Source: Methylobacter sp.
GTDB lineage: Bacteria > Pseudomonadota > Gammaproteobacteria > Methylococcales > Methylomonadaceae
DNA length: 41,748 bases
Assembly: GCF_004322395.1 (NCBI RefSeq)
Contig: NZ_SCTW01000019.1
Span: forward strand, 1 to 41,748
Direction: 5' to 3'
A model generated the notes under the pieces. It saw only the letters and a program-made list of their open reading frames with translations, was not told the origin of the DNA and did not search any database. Below, piece by piece: positions 18,169 to 28,083 of the stretch (its first letter is position 1; each line of letters starts with the position of its first letter). A program made the position numbers and the translations under genes.

Positions 18169-19055
18169 TGGCTGGTTTAATCGAAGGACTGGTTATATCC
18201 CATTTAGGTCAGGGCATTGCTGTTGAATATGACGATAAGATTGTACTTTGCCAAACCCTGCGACGGCTTGAAACCGTCGCAGTCGGCGACCGGGTGTTGT
18301 GGACGCAATCCTCGCCCGACCAAGGCCGCATAGAAGAAATCCTGCCCCGGCGTTCGCTGTTGATGCGCCCATCCAGAAACGGTAAAACCCGCCCGGTTGC
18401 GGCGAATATCGATACCGTCTTTGTCGTCTTTGCAGTCGAGCCTTTCTGCGATTTTTTACTAATAGACCAGTATCTAGCTATTTGCGAGAATCGCAATATC
18501 GACGCGGCGTTAGTGCTGAATAAAACCGATCTGGCGCAATCGTCCGATATTGAACAAGAGCTGCTGGATTATACAAACTTAGGCTATGCGTTGTACCGGG
18601 TCAGCGCCACAGCGGCATCGGGTTTGGATGAACTCAAACAGGCTTTAAAAGATCAGGTCAGTATTTTAACGGGGCAATCCGGCGTCGGAAAGTCATCGTT
18701 AACCAATGCAATCATCCCCGACAAAGAGCTCAGAACCAATACCATCTCGGAAACCACTAAACACGGACGGCATACCACCACCGCGGCAACGCTGTACCAT
18801 ATGGACCAAGGCGGCGATTTGATCGATAGTCCGGGCGTTGCGATTTTCGGGCTGGCTGGTTTATCCGAGCAGCAACTGGCTTATGGCTACCGTGAATTTC
18901 AACCGTTGATTGATCAATGCCAGTTTAAGGACTGCCGTCATCTGGTTGATAAAGGTTGCGCGGTGCGCGCAGCTGCGGAAAACGGCGAAATATCCATGAC
19001 CCGTTACCAGCGGTTTTTAAAGCTTAGAGAAAAGATGCCGACTGCGTATCCCTGA
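18168..19055 (+). CDS. rsgA: ribosome small-subunit-dependent GTPase A
   Basis: RsgA is a circularly permuted GTPase that acts late in 30S subunit maturation. The 295 residues show an N-terminal OB fold (about 1-75), then the G motifs in permuted order: LNKTDLA (G4), SATAASGLDEL (G5), GQSGVGKSSL (G1) and DSPGV (G3). The C-terminal zinc domain reads CQFKDCRHLVDKGCAV, with the Cys-Cys-His-Cys ligands. Length is somewhat shorter than E. coli RsgA (350) because of shorter termini. The ATG overlaps the last base of the M48 peptidase stop codon. Confidence 0.96.
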   Translation: MAGLIEGLVISHLGQGIAVEYDDKIVLCQTLRRLETVAVGDRVLWTQSSPDQGRIEEILPRRSLLMRPSRNGKTRPVAANIDTVFVVFAVEPFCDFLLIDQYLAICENRNIDAALVLNKTDLAQSSDIEQELLDYTNLGYALYRVSATAASGLDELKQALKDQVSILTGQSGVGKSSLTNAIIPDKELRTNTISETTKHGRHTTTAATLYHMDQGGDLIDSPGVAIFGLAGLSEQQLAYGYREFQPLIDQCQFKDCRHLVDKGCAVRAAAENGEISMTRYQRFLKLREKMPTAYP

Positions 19056-19130
19056 TTTAACCCCAGCATCATCCTATTAACTGGTGTTACGCATTAGCCC
19101 ACGAAGGGTGTGAGCACGTTTTATTGTTGA

Positions 19131-19195
19131 ACCATGAAGAACATGAAAGGCATGAAGGATGGAAATCTTCATGGCCTTCGTGCACTTCATGGTTA
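19131..19195. repeat. inverted repeat with tandem ATGAAG-type arms
   Basis: The left arm (from 19131) contains CCATGAAGAACATGAAAGG; the right arm ends GTGCACTTCATGG. The arms pair imperfectly and are made of units of about nine bases (ATGAAGAAC, ATGAAAGGC). It is related in design to the CACGAA repeats at 28084-28253 and 30657-30797. It may end rsgA transcription. Confidence 0.6.
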
Positions 19196-19232
19196 TTGCT
19201 TAATACATTAACTGTTTCTTAGCTCCGGAGGC

Positions 19233-19250
19233 GCGCACGGCACGCCCTAC
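19233..19250. repeat. 18-bp dispersed repeat, copy 3
   Basis: Identical to the copies at 7961-7978 and 14164-14181. It lies in the convergent gap between rsgA and the glycosyltransferase gene. Confidence 0.8.
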
Positions 19251-19325
19251 AGCGGATATTCTAATGATTAGATCTTAATTTGTGGTCTATCTTTTTCTCG
19301 GCTTTAATGGACATCAGCTATTAAA

Positions 19326-20582
19326 CTAAATGCGGAATTGCGCTTCCAACAGATGTATTGCCCGCGCTACTCCGTCATGGCTTTGCATAGCCAGACTTGC
19401 CTGCTTGGCATTGTCTTGAATAGTCTTTGAATCCAATACTGTCCGTATGCCCTTAGCCAAAGCGGCGGCAGTCACTTTTTTCGCCGATAAAGGCTTTCCG
19501 GCCAAACCCAGCGATTGCAGTTGACGGGCCCAGAATAGCTGCTCATCCATAAACGGCACGACCACTGATGGACAACCTGACCGGGTCGTTGCATGGCTAG
19601 TGCCTGCGCCGCCGTGGTGAACGACCGCCGCGCAATATTTGAACAGCGGCTGGTGCGGATGCTTGCCGATAAAATAAACCTGTCCGGTTTGGCTGTCGGC
19701 CGGATAACGCTCCGAACTGGTCTGGATAATGGCTCGGCAACCGGCCAAAGCTACCGCCTCCAAAAATAACTCCATACTCCAATCGGGCAGCGCCTGTTGC
19801 AGGCTGCCGAAAGTCATATACACCGGTGCATCGCCATTCTGCAAGAATTCCGCAAGACGGGCTGGGATTGTCCAGTGCTGGGCATCTTCAGTTAAATTCA
19901 AAAAGCCGCAGACCTGATGATGCGGTTGCCACTTCTCAAACGACGGACAAAACAACGGATCGACCGCTACTAAATTGAGCTGCTGCGATGTCAGCATTTC
20001 AGTCAGCACATTGGCGGGCGGCGCTATGCCGGCTTCCAGCCATAAGCGGCTCAAAGGCTTTTTCAATACCCAATTGAACACCGTGTCCAATAGCCCCCAG
20101 CTTAGCCTATTAATATGTCGACCCAAATCAGGTAAGCTGAACGGCGGGATCAGAGGATTAGGTATTGCGACATGGCAAAATGTTACGCTGAAAAAAGGCT
20201 TTTTTTGCTGTAGCGCTGCCAATTTTAGAGGATAGAGAAAATGATGGCCTATTACACAGTCATTATCGGCGGCTAATTGTTGTGCAGACTGATATATCGT
20301 TTGCTCGCAGGGAAAAAATGCTTCATCAAGCAAGGCCCGTAGCCATTGCAGAGTACCCATCCGAAACGAACGCTGGGCAAAATCCTGCATATCAAAATCG
20401 ATATGCTCCGGCACTTGCCGGTAGGCTATTCCCAACTGTTCGCTGATGCAGGAGTAATTGTGGTTATCGATACTGCTGACCACCAACGTCACAGAGTGAC
20501 CCGCTTTTTTCAAGCCATCGGCCAATGCCAGCATCGGGCGAATGTCGCCATTGGAACCCCAGGTTTGTATGCCGATTTTCAT
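19326..20582 (-). CDS. GT1-type (UGT-like) glycosyltransferase
   Basis: A 418-residue soluble GT-B fold enzyme of the family that includes sterol 3-beta-glucosyltransferases and antibiotic glycosyltransferases. The N-terminus MKIGIQTWGSNGDIRPMLAL has the acceptor-domain pattern 'G..GD..P...LA'. The C-terminal donor-binding domain shows PVYMTFGSLQQ, HHGGAGTSHATTRSGCPSVV and PFMDEQLFWARQL, the nucleotide-sugar site. The acceptor is unknown; a hopanoid, sterol or glycolipid is possible but the neighbours do not tell. It seems a single gene, flanked by repeats on both sides. Confidence 0.88.
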   Translation of the reverse strand: MKIGIQTWGSNGDIRPMLALADGLKKAGHSVTLVVSSIDNHNYSCISEQLGIAYRQVPEHIDFDMQDFAQRSFRMGTLQWLRALLDEAFFPCEQTIYQSAQQLAADNDCVIGHHFLYPLKLAALQQKKPFFSVTFCHVAIPNPLIPPFSLPDLGRHINRLSWGLLDTVFNWVLKKPLSRLWLEAGIAPPANVLTEMLTSQQLNLVAVDPLFCPSFEKWQPHHQVCGFLNLTEDAQHWTIPARLAEFLQNGDAPVYMTFGSLQQALPDWSMELFLEAVALAGCRAIIQTSSERYPADSQTGQVYFIGKHPHQPLFKYCAAVVHHGGAGTSHATTRSGCPSVVVPFMDEQLFWARQLQSLGLAGKPLSAKKVTAAALAKGIRTVLDSKTIQDNAKQASLAMQSHDGVARAIHLLEAQFRI

Positions 20583-20639
20583 AAAGTGATTTAATTTTCA
20601 AAGTTAAGGCTATACCCGGCTGAGGATATACCGATACAT

Positions 20640-20994
20640 AATAAATTTATTATTCACCACGAACGACTGCATGGCCGCGACTGCTCCAGGCAGTCTTGCG
20701 GCATTTCCTCCATCCATGGAGGTCAGATCAGGAGGTACGACCCCACGGATGGGGGAGGTAGAGCAACGCAGGGAGCGGTTGCCGAGAGCACCAACTAGGC
20801 GCTTTAGGCGCAGCTTCCGCTCCTGCTCACGCTAAGTACCTACATCCATGTAAGCAACGCAGGAGCAGTTGCCGAGACACGAAGCTTTGTCTCGTTCCCA
20901 TGCGACGCGCTCGTCGTTATACGCAAGTTTCTGCGGGCTATCGTCATTCCGACAGTCCCTTACCTGACGTTAGGCGGGAAACATGCCGATAAAC
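20640..20994. repeat. intergenic repeat mosaic
   Basis: The 504-base gap between the glycosyltransferase and ubiC contains no gene. It is a patchwork of short GC-rich hairpins: CCTCCATCCATGGAGG near 20706, TACATCCATGTA near 20840 and GCGCTTTAGGCGC near 20799. CGCAGGAGCAGTTGCCGA (near 20861) occurs inverted near 30715, GAGCACCAAC (near 20787) inverted near 30745, and 20891-20936 is the inverted second copy of the GTGGGAACGAG element of 5281-5330. Confidence 0.65.
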
Positions 20995-21027
20995 AGACCT
21001 TCCAGGTTTTAAAAACCTGGAAGGTCT
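20995..21027. repeat. 33-bp perfect palindrome, copy 2
   Basis: Base-for-base identical to 5206-5238 (arm AGACCTTCCAGGTTTT). It lies just downstream of ubiC. Confidence 0.8.
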
Positions 21028-21086
21028 AACTGGCAGCGTTCTTAAAAGTCGGGACGTTGCGAACGGAGCAGCATGCCCCATCCAAC

Positions 21087-21668
21087 CTAAAAAACCTCCA
21101 AAGCGCACGGCAAGAAAAACTCACTCACCAGCATTTGCCGTTGCGCAATCGCATACACCGTTCTTCTACCCCACATCGGTTGGTCGATATTGGCCTTATC
21201 TATCGCGGACTGAGTCCATACCGACTGTTGTTCTACAGGAGGCGAATTAATCAGGGTGACATCCATTTCGATGCGTTCCAGTTTAGGATAGGAAAAAATC
21301 ACTTCTCCGAGCGGACGGCTACCCAGATGCGCCAGATTGCTTTTAGCCACTTTGACGGTCTTTGGCGGAATCACGGTTCTGGCTAAAATCAGCGGTTTGC
21401 CGTCGGCGTGGAGCAGAACCTCCCGGATCAGGCTGTACTTGTTTTCGTGTAATCTAAGCAGCTTGCGCTCACTTAAGAACGGTGTATTCCACTGCTGAAG
21501 CAGCACATTAACGCCGACTTTATCGCCGTAATAATTACGCAACCGCTGGGTTAGCGATCCCGGCTCGTATACCCATGACTGGATGTTCCCCGGCAAGGTA
21601 TGACGGGTGCCGCAACGGTTCTCAACCCATACGGGTTCCCGATTAAATAAAAAGCTTTTGATTGCCAA
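21087..21668 (-). CDS. ubiC: chorismate--pyruvate lyase
   Basis: UbiC converts chorismate to 4-hydroxybenzoate and pyruvate, the first committed step of ubiquinone synthesis. The 193-residue protein is somewhat longer than E. coli UbiC (165). Family regions are PGSLTQRLR, SLIREVLLHADGKPLILARTVIP with the substrate-binding Arg, LGSRPLGEVIF and WGRRTVYAIAQRQMLVSEFFLP, where SEFFLP carries the catalytic Glu. The best start is a TTG (21668) nine bases after the recG stop region; GAGG inside the end of recG can serve as ribosome binding site and no ATG exists in the first part of the frame. It is coupled to recG, so its expression probably follows recG. Confidence 0.9.
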   Translation of the reverse strand: MAIKSFLFNREPVWVENRCGTRHTLPGNIQSWVYEPGSLTQRLRNYYGDKVGVNVLLQQWNTPFLSERKLLRLHENKYSLIREVLLHADGKPLILARTVIPPKTVKVAKSNLAHLGSRPLGEVIFSYPKLERIEMDVTLINSPPVEQQSVWTQSAIDKANIDQPMWGRRTVYAIAQRQMLVSEFFLPCALEVF

Positions 21669-21674
21669 CTTGGA

Positions 21675-23774
21675 TTAAACCTCGGAATATTCTGTGGATG
21701 CGCCCAACCAACGATCGCATAAGGGCTGTATGGCTTGAGGCGCTTGATTGAAAAACTCGTCGCCGATCTGTTGAACTACAGCCAGCAGATCGGAATCTCT
21801 GGCTAAGTCGGCAACTTTAAACTGCATCTGCCCGGTCTGCCGGGTACCCATGACTTCGCCGGGACCGCGCAACTCAAGATCTTTTTCGGCAATTACAAAA
21901 CCGTCGTTACTGTCCCGTAAAACGCCCAAACGATGACGGGCGGTATCGGACAAAGGCGCTTGATACATCAGCAGGCAATAGCTGTCGTCATTGCCGCGAC
22001 CGACCCGGCCGCGCAATTGATGCAGTTGGGACAGACCGAGGCGCTCCGGATTTTCGATGATCATTAACCCGGCGTTGGGCACATCGACGCCGACTTCAAT
22101 AACGGTCGTCGCGACCAGTAAATCAATTTGGTGATTTTTAAAGGCTTGCATCACGGCGTCTTTTTCGGCGGATTTCATACGCCCGTGGATCAGCGCAACG
22201 CGCACATCCGGCAAGGCTTGGGTCAGCGTTTCCGCGGTTTTTTCTGCCGCCTCGCATTGTAAAACCTCGGACTCTTCAATCAGCGTACAGACCCAATAGA
22301 CCTGCCTTTTTTTGCCGACCCAGCTGTTAATCCGGTCGATCACATCGGCGCGGCGTTCGGCCGGAATCACGCTGGTAACAATCGGTTTTCTGCCCGGCGG
22401 CAGCTCATCGATAATGGATATGTCCAGATCTGAATATTGCAGCATAGCTAGAGTACGGGGAATCGGCGTGGCGGTCATCACTAATTGATGCGGCCTGATG
22501 CCCGCCTGTTGGCCTTTTTCCCTGAGCGCCAGTCGTTGATGTACGCCGAAGCGGTGTTGCTCATCGATAATAATCAAGCCTAAACGATGAAAGTTCACGC
22601 TGTCCTGGAATAAGGCGTGAGTACCGATAATGATGTTGGCTGCGCCCTCCTCCAGCCCCTGTAAAACGGCTTTTCGGGCGTTGCCTTTGAGCTGCCCGGT
22701 TAAATAAACCACTTGGGTTTGGAAGCCTTCAAACCAGGCCGTGAAGTTACGAAAGTGTTGTTCGGCCAGCAATTCGGTCGGCGCCATCACGGCAACCTGG
22801 TAACCTGCCGTTAACGCCAATAATGCGGCGTAGGCAGAGACGATGGTTTTGCCGGAGCCGACATCGCCTTGCACCAGGCGCATCATCGGATGCTGCAATC
22901 GGCAGTCTGCTTCAATTTCCGCAATGACCCGTTGCTGCGCGCCGGTCAATTTAAACGGCAGGGAATTAATAAAATGTTCTGTGGCGGCTTTTACGGTCGC
23001 ATCTACAGAGAATGCCGGGGCTTGCCAAGCTTTGGTTTTATTCCGCGTTGCCCTGAGCGTTAAGTAATGAGTCAGCAGTTCTTCAAAAGCCAGCCGTTTT
23101 AACGCGGGTACGCTGCCGTTTTGCAAAGCTTCAATCGACACCGACTCGTCCGGCGCATGAAGGGTCTGGATCGCGTCCGCGAGCGCCGGATAACGATATT
23201 GCTTTAGGATCGATTCGGGTATCCAGTCAGTTAGCAATTCAGGTTGTTGGTTGCACAGGTCTAAAGCCTGCTTAACCGCCTTGCGTATCACGTTCTGGCT
23301 GAGGCCTTCGGTCAGCGGATAAACCGGAGTCAAACGCGTTTCTGTTATGCAATGCTCAGGACTAGTGATGACCTTGTATTCGGGATGAACCATTTCAAGC
23401 CCGGAGAAGCCGTAGCGAACTTCGGCAAAACAACTGATTAATGTGCCGGGTTTCAGCGCATTGTGCTGGCTGGCGGTAAAGTGGAAGAACTTCAGATTGA
23501 TAAAGCCGGTGCCGTCGCTAATCCGGCAGACCAAACCTTTCCGGCCTCTGGGCAAGACGTCGATAAATTCAACCTTGCCGCTGATCAGCACAGTCATACC
23601 CGGCTTTAGAGACCTTATCGGGTAAACGCGGGTACGGTCTTCATAGCGTAGCGGCAAGTGGAAAACCAAGTCCTGAAGCGTGCAAAGGCCGAGTTTTTGC
23701 AGACGGTTTGCGGTTTGGGCACCGATACCTGTCAATACACCGACCGGTTGATGAAGGGCATTCGGGATTTTCAT
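21675..23774 (-). CDS. recG: ATP-dependent DNA helicase RecG
   Basis: RecG remodels stalled replication forks and branch-migrates Holliday junctions. The 699-residue protein has normal length. The N-terminal wedge domain (about 1-230) contains the OB fold (VLISGKVEFIDVLPRGRKG). The helicase core has Walker A GDVGSGKT (303-310), TAPTELLAEQH-like motif Ia (APTELLAEQHFRNF), motif II DEQH, motif III TATPIPRTL, and the C-terminal helicase motifs GRMKSAEKD, VEVGVDVPNA and QLRGRVGRG. The end (DLELRGPGEVMGTRQTG) is the RecG-specific TRG-type region. ubiC follows within six bases; a 24-bp hairpin repeat and ridA lie upstream. Confidence 0.97.
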   Translation of the reverse strand: MKIPNALHQPVGVLTGIGAQTANRLQKLGLCTLQDLVFHLPLRYEDRTRVYPIRSLKPGMTVLISGKVEFIDVLPRGRKGLVCRISDGTGFINLKFFHFTASQHNALKPGTLISCFAEVRYGFSGLEMVHPEYKVITSPEHCITETRLTPVYPLTEGLSQNVIRKAVKQALDLCNQQPELLTDWIPESILKQYRYPALADAIQTLHAPDESVSIEALQNGSVPALKRLAFEELLTHYLTLRATRNKTKAWQAPAFSVDATVKAATEHFINSLPFKLTGAQQRVIAEIEADCRLQHPMMRLVQGDVGSGKTIVSAYAALLALTAGYQVAVMAPTELLAEQHFRNFTAWFEGFQTQVVYLTGQLKGNARKAVLQGLEEGAANIIIGTHALFQDSVNFHRLGLIIIDEQHRFGVHQRLALREKGQQAGIRPHQLVMTATPIPRTLAMLQYSDLDISIIDELPPGRKPIVTSVIPAERRADVIDRINSWVGKKRQVYWVCTLIEESEVLQCEAAEKTAETLTQALPDVRVALIHGRMKSAEKDAVMQAFKNHQIDLLVATTVIEVGVDVPNAGLMIIENPERLGLSQLHQLRGRVGRGNDDSYCLLMYQAPLSDTARHRLGVLRDSNDGFVIAEKDLELRGPGEVMGTRQTGQMQFKVADLARDSDLLAVVQQIGDEFFNQAPQAIQPLCDRWLGASTEYSEV

Positions 23775-23827
23775 GCGGCTATATTAATAAAACTGAACTT
23801 CTTCATAGAGATATTTATTATAGGCAC

Positions 23828-23890
23828 AAGGCGAAAGGCAAAGGGCAAAAGATGGCTTGTTAGCCTTTTGCCCTTTGCCTTTCGCCTTTT
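23828..23890. repeat. GGCGAAAGGC inverted repeat, copy 2 (24-bp perfect stem)
   Basis: Positions 23828-23851 and 23865-23888 are exact reverse complements (left arm AAGGCGAAAGGCAAAGGGC plus CAAAAG), with a 13-base loop. On the plus strand a T-run follows and on the minus strand AAGGC units flank it. It lies between ridA and recG (both minus) and could act as terminator after ridA. Confidence 0.85.
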
Positions 23891-23932
23891 TTCATCCGTT
23901 TAAATCCGTCTTATCAGTGGTATCCGTGTCCA

Positions 23933-24337
23933 TCAACAAGCCGGATATTCCTGTGGTTTTAAAACCATAATCGCATCCATTTCCACATCGGCAGCTTTAG
24001 GCAAGGCAGCAACGCCGATAGCGGCCCGTGCGGGGTAAGGCTCCTGGAAATAACGCCCCATGATTTCATTGACTAACGGGAAGTGCGACAAGTCAGTCAA
24101 AAAAACATTCAACTTAACGATGTCGGAAAAATCGCCGCCCGCAGCTTCCGCAACCGCTTGCAAATTGTCGAACACCTGAGTGATCTGTGCGCCTATATCG
24201 CCTTCGACAATCGTCATCGTTTCAGGCATCAACGGTATTTGCCCGGAAAGATAAACCGTACGATCAACCCTGACCGCTTGCGAATAGGTGCCGATCGCTT
24301 GCGGCGCTTTATCGGACTGGATGATTTGTTTACTCAT
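23933..24337 (-). CDS. ridA: RidA family 2-iminobutanoate/2-iminopropanoate deaminase
   Basis: RidA hydrolyses reactive enamine/imine intermediates released by PLP enzymes such as threonine dehydratase. The 134 residues match the family well: [22 protein letters not shown] at the N-terminus, VEAAGG-type [22 protein letters not shown] in the middle, and [23 protein letters not shown] with the active-site Arg at the end. Length and ends are typical. It follows spoT after ten bases, a conserved gammaproteobacterial neighbour (rpoZ-spoT-ridA). Confidence 0.95.
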   Translation of the reverse strand: MSKQIIQSDKAPQAIGTYSQAVRVDRTVYLSGQIPLMPETMTIVEGDIGAQITQVFDNLQAVAEAAGGDFSDIVKLNVFLTDLSHFPLVNEIMGRYFQEPYPARAAIGVAALPKAADVEMDAIMVLKPQEYPAC

Positions 24338-24347
24338 TTTCGATCCT

Positions 24348-26516
24348 TTATGCTTTAACGCGAGTAAGTTTTAAAACTATCGATAGCTCTTTCAAACGCC
24401 GCATAATCTTAGCCAGATGCACCCGGTCCTTGACGGTTAAGGTGATCAAATCGACGCTAATACGGTCATCCTGATCGACGACGGTGACGTTTTCAATATT
24501 GGAGTTCGCTTCGGAGATAGTCGAAGCGATGGTTGCCAGCGAACCGCGTTGATTAAGCACTTCTATGCGAATTTCAACCGGAAAATCGCCGCTGGCATCC
24601 TGGCTCCATTCAACATCCAGCCAATTTGTTTGTTTTTTTCTGACGACACTGCTGTTTCGGCATTCGTGATGATGCACGACGATGCCTTTGCCGGGGTTGA
24701 AATAGCCGATAATCGAATCGCCCGGAATCGGCCTGCAACATTTTGCCAAGGTAATGACCATGCCTTCCGTGCCTTTTATGATCAACGGTTTTTGTTGACC
24801 TTGATCGCTGTCGTTCAGTTTGACGCTGGCATTAATATCATCCTGAGCGATGCGTTTAGCAACCAAGAACGGCATCTTGTTGCCCAGTCCGATGTCTTCA
24901 AGCAATTCATCCAGCGATTGCTTAGACATGACCTGAAGCAAGGCTTGCATTTTGGTCTTATCGATATTTTCCAGGTGCAAATGCATGGCTTGCAGTTCTT
25001 TTTCCAATAAACGCCGACCCAGGCTAATGGCTTCCTGCTGTTTAAAGTGTTTTAGATAATTGCGTATACCGGAGCGGGCTTTGGCGGTAATCACATAGTT
25101 GAGCCAAAGCGGGTTGGGTCTGGCCCACGATGCGGTAATAACTTCGACAGTCACGCCGTTTTCAAGCTTGGTTTGCAACGGCACCAGCTGTTTGTCGATT
25201 CTGGCCGAAACGCAGGCATTACCCAAGTCGGTATGTACCGCATAGGCAAAATCGATAATCGTTGCGCCGCGCGGCAGTTTGATAATGGCGCCCTGCGGAG
25301 TGAATACGAACACTTCCTGCGAGAACAGATCCACTTTAAGGTTGTCTATAAACTCCAGCGAATCGCCTGCGGATTTTTGGATTTCCAGCAAATCCCTCAG
25401 CCATTCGTTGGCGCGATCCTGGAATGATTCGGTTTTATCGTCATCGGATTTATACAGCCAGTGCGCTGCAATGCCCGATTCCGACATGCGGTGCATTTCA
25501 TGAGTCCTGATCTGAATCTCTATGGGCACGCCGTAAGGCCCCATCAATATGGAATGCAGGGATTGATAGCCGTTGGCTTTGGGCAAGGCGATATAATCTT
25601 TGAAGCGTCCGGGAATCGGTTTGTACAGATTATGCATAACACCCAACACGCGGTAACAGGTGTCAACATCATCGCAAAAAATCCTGAACGCATAGACATC
25701 AAAAACGTCAGCCAAGGAAATCTTTTTGTTGAGCATTTTTTTGTAAATGCTGTAAAGATTTTTCTCTCGCCCGGCAACGTCGCAGTTCAGACCGGCTTGT
25801 TCCAAACGGTTTTTTATACTGTTTTCTATGATGTCGACAATTTTGCGGCGATTGCCCCGCGCTTTTTTTACCGCATTATTCAGCACCGCATGCCGCATCG
25901 GATACATTGCTTCAAAACTCAACGCTTCGAGTTTCTGCCGGATATTATTCATGCCCAAGCGATTGGCGATAGGCGCATAAATATCCAGGGTTTCACGGGC
26001 AATGCGGCGCTTTTTTTCCGAGGGCATGACACCGAGTGTCTGCATGTTGTGCAAACGGTCTGCGAGTTTCACGATAATAACGCGTAAATCTTTAGCCATC
26101 GCCAGGAACATTTTGCGAACATTTTCCGCCTGAGCTTCTGCATGGGATTTACTGTCGATTTTGCTTAATTTGGTGACCCCGTCGACCAGTTCCGCGACTT
26201 CGGGACTAAACTGGTTAGCCAGTTCTTTTTTACTGACCGGGGTATCTTCAATAACATCATGCAGTATGGCAGCCATGATGGCATTGACGTCCATGTGCAT
26301 TTCAGCGAGGCTGATAGCGACAGAGACAGGGTGGCAAATATAGGCTTCACCACTTTTTCGGAATTGACCGGCATGCGCGGCCGCACCTACTTCATAGGCA
26401 CGGACGCATTGGTCGATTTGGGCTTGATCCAGATAGCCGGACAAGGTCGTGCATAAACGCCGTATCAGTTTGTCTTGGGGGCGTTCCAGCTCGATCGGGT
26501 CGGCTATTTCCAGCAT
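24348..26516 (-). CDS. spoT: bifunctional (p)ppGpp synthetase/hydrolase
   Basis: Makes and degrades the alarmone (p)ppGpp. The 722-residue protein has an intact N-terminal HD hydrolase domain: HDVIED at 86-91 and [13 protein letters not shown]. The synthetase domain carries [19 protein letters not shown] and [13 protein letters not shown] is the form found in bifunctional Mn-dependent enzymes rather than in RelA. TGS domain: [27 protein letters not shown] zinc-finger/helical region with [16 protein letters not shown] and a C-terminal ACT domain ([19 protein letters not shown]) follow. The gene begins 12 bases after rpoZ and leads into ridA, so stringent control and omega are co-expressed, as in E. 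coli. Confidence 0.97.
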   Translation of the reverse strand: MLEIADPIELERPQDKLIRRLCTTLSGYLDQAQIDQCVRAYEVGAAAHAGQFRKSGEAYICHPVSVAISLAEMHMDVNAIMAAILHDVIEDTPVSKKELANQFSPEVAELVDGVTKLSKIDSKSHAEAQAENVRKMFLAMAKDLRVIIVKLADRLHNMQTLGVMPSEKKRRIARETLDIYAPIANRLGMNNIRQKLEALSFEAMYPMRHAVLNNAVKKARGNRRKIVDIIENSIKNRLEQAGLNCDVAGREKNLYSIYKKMLNKKISLADVFDVYAFRIFCDDVDTCYRVLGVMHNLYKPIPGRFKDYIALPKANGYQSLHSILMGPYGVPIEIQIRTHEMHRMSESGIAAHWLYKSDDDKTESFQDRANEWLRDLLEIQKSAGDSLEFIDNLKVDLFSQEVFVFTPQGAIIKLPRGATIIDFAYAVHTDLGNACVSARIDKQLVPLQTKLENGVTVEVITASWARPNPLWLNYVITAKARSGIRNYLKHFKQQEAISLGRRLLEKELQAMHLHLENIDKTKMQALLQVMSKQSLDELLEDIGLGNKMPFLVAKRIAQDDINASVKLNDSDQGQQKPLIIKGTEGMVITLAKCCRPIPGDSIIGYFNPGKGIVVHHHECRNSSVVRKKQTNWLDVEWSQDASGDFPVEIRIEVLNQRGSLATIASTISEANSNIENVTVVDQDDRISVDLITLTVKDRVHLAKIMRRLKELSIVLKLTRVKA

Positions 26517-26528
26517 AGGCTCTATAAA

Positions 26529-26774
26529 TTAAAACATCGAGTTATGGTGATGCTCATGGGCTTCGCCTACTCGATGCAGCAGATTGATGTTTTCAGGCGA
26601 AACATGACCGGCCGCGATTTCGCGCAATGCGACAACGGTATCCTTGTCTTTGCCGCGAGGAACAAATTCAGTCGCACCGTGGCTCAGTTGGCGCGCTCTG
26701 GCACCGGCTAATAAAACCAGCTTGAAACGGTTTTCAACGTGTTGCAAGCAATCTTCGATAGTGACTCTGGCCAT
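26529..26774 (-). CDS. rpoZ: DNA-directed RNA polymerase subunit omega
   Basis: The smallest RNA polymerase subunit; it helps fold beta' and forms part of the ppGpp site. The 81 residues start [20 protein letters not shown] and contain [36 protein letters not shown], the family hallmark. It is the first gene of rpoZ-spoT-ridA. A GGCGAAAGGC hairpin repeat lies between it and pgk. Confidence 0.97.
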   Translation of the reverse strand: MARVTIEDCLQHVENRFKLVLLAGARARQLSHGATEFVPRGKDKDTVVALREIAAGHVSPENINLLHRVGEAHEHHHNSMF

Positions 26775-26800
26775 TTTTTAAATCCTGATGTAGTGGGTTA

Positions 26801-26858
26801 AAGGCGAAAGGCTCAAGGCAAAAGGTTTTCTCGCCTTTTTGCCCTTTGCCTTGTGCCT
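26801..26858. repeat. GGCGAAAGGC inverted repeat, copy 3
   Basis: Left arm 26801-26825 (AAGGCGAAAGGCTCAAGGC) and right arm about 26833-26858 (GCCCTTTGCCTTGTGCC) pair imperfectly. It begins 26 bases upstream of the rpoZ start codon and ends one base before the pgk stop codon, so it may terminate pgk transcripts. Confidence 0.8.
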
Positions 26859-26859
26859 A

Positions 26860-28029
26860 TTATTTTGATTTTAACACAGAAACAGCGGGAAGTTCTTTAC
26901 CTTCAAGAAATTCAAGGAAAGCGCCGCCGCCAGTCGAGGTGTATGACACGTCATCGTTAATGCCGTATTTATCGATAGCAGCCAAAGTATCCCCGCCGCC
27001 TGCAATCGAGAAAGCCTTGCTTTCGGCAATCGCTGTCGCCAGCGCTTTGGTGCCGTCGCCGAACTGGTCGAATTCAAACACGCCGACTGGGCCGTTCCAG
27101 ACGATGGTTCCGGCGGTTTTTAAAATTTCGGCATACTGTTTTGCGGTTTCGGGGCCTATGTCCATAATCATGTCATCCGCTTCGACATCAGCCACTTTTT
27201 TAACGGTGGCGACGGCGGTTTCTGAAAACTCCTTCGCGCAAACCACGTCGACCGGAACGGGAATATCGGAACCGTTGCTTTTGGCTGCGGCCATCAATCG
27301 TTTCGCTTCATCAAGCAGATCGGCTTCATACAGCGATTTGCCGACCGGAAAACCTGCGGCTGCAATAAAAGTGTTGGCAATACCGCCGCCGACGATTAAT
27401 TGGTCGACTTTTTCCGACAGGGATTTTAATACAGTCAATTTGGTCGATACTTTAGAACCGCCGACAATTGCAACCAGTGGCTTGGCCGGTGTTTCCAGCG
27501 CTTTGCCCAGGGCATCCAGTTCGCTGGCCAACAACGGGCCTGCACAAACAATCGGTGCAAATTTAGCCACGCTGTGGGTTGAGGATTGCGCTCTGTGTGC
27601 GGTGCCGAAAGCATCCATTACAAATACGTCGCAAAGAGCCGCCATTTTTTTGCCCAGCGTGTCGTCGTTTTTGCCTTCGCCGGCGTTAAAACGCACGTTC
27701 TCGCACAGCACGACTTCGCCAGGCTGAATAGTAATGCCGTCGATCCAGTCCTTTTCCAGTCTGACCGGCTTGCCGAGCAAGCTGGACAAACGTTCAGCGA
27801 CCGGCTTCAATGAAGACTCTTCATCGTACTGGCCTTCAACTGGGCGCCCCAGATGCGACATCAACATGACCGCAGCACCTGATGCTAATGCTTTTTCAAT
27901 AGTGGGCACACTGGCTTGGATACGGATGTCGCTAGTTACTTTGCCGTTTTTTACAGGTACATTCAGATCCTGACGGATTAATACCCGTTTGCCCGACAAG
28001 TCCAGATCTACCATTCTTTTAATTGACAT
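26860..28029 (-). CDS. pgk: phosphoglycerate kinase
   Basis: Glycolytic enzyme that transfers phosphate from 1,3-bisphosphoglycerate to ADP. The 389-residue length is normal. The N-domain shows [18 protein letters not shown] and SHLGRPV; the C-domain has [17 protein letters not shown], the hinge region and the nucleotide loop [13 protein letters not shown], then [12 protein letters not shown] and [18 protein letters not shown]. Start [16 protein letters not shown] is typical. No other glycolytic gene (gap, fba) is adjacent, which differs from many Proteobacteria where gap-pgk-pyk-fba cluster. Confidence 0.97.
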   Translation of the reverse strand: MSIKRMVDLDLSGKRVLIRQDLNVPVKNGKVTSDIRIQASVPTIEKALASGAAVMLMSHLGRPVEGQYDEESSLKPVAERLSSLLGKPVRLEKDWIDGITIQPGEVVLCENVRFNAGEGKNDDTLGKKMAALCDVFVMDAFGTAHRAQSSTHSVAKFAPIVCAGPLLASELDALGKALETPAKPLVAIVGGSKVSTKLTVLKSLSEKVDQLIVGGGIANTFIAAAGFPVGKSLYEADLLDEAKRLMAAAKSNGSDIPVPVDVVCAKEFSETAVATVKKVADVEADDMIMDIGPETAKQYAEILKTAGTIVWNGPVGVFEFDQFGDGTKALATAIAESKAFSIAGGGDTLAAIDKYGINDDVSYTSTGGGAFLEFLEGKELPAVSVLKSK

Positions 28030-28083
28030 ATTACGTTCTCATTGTTGTGGGTTGATTTGTTAATTCTAAAAAAGCAGTTTTTG

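Noticed and set aside
20640-21027. Insertion sequence remnant
   Set aside because: No transposase fragment or terminal repeat with target duplication is visible, only short hairpins and dispersed words.
25461-26087. 208-codon plus-strand frame inside spoT
   Set aside because: spoT is certain on the other strand, and this frame shows no domain.
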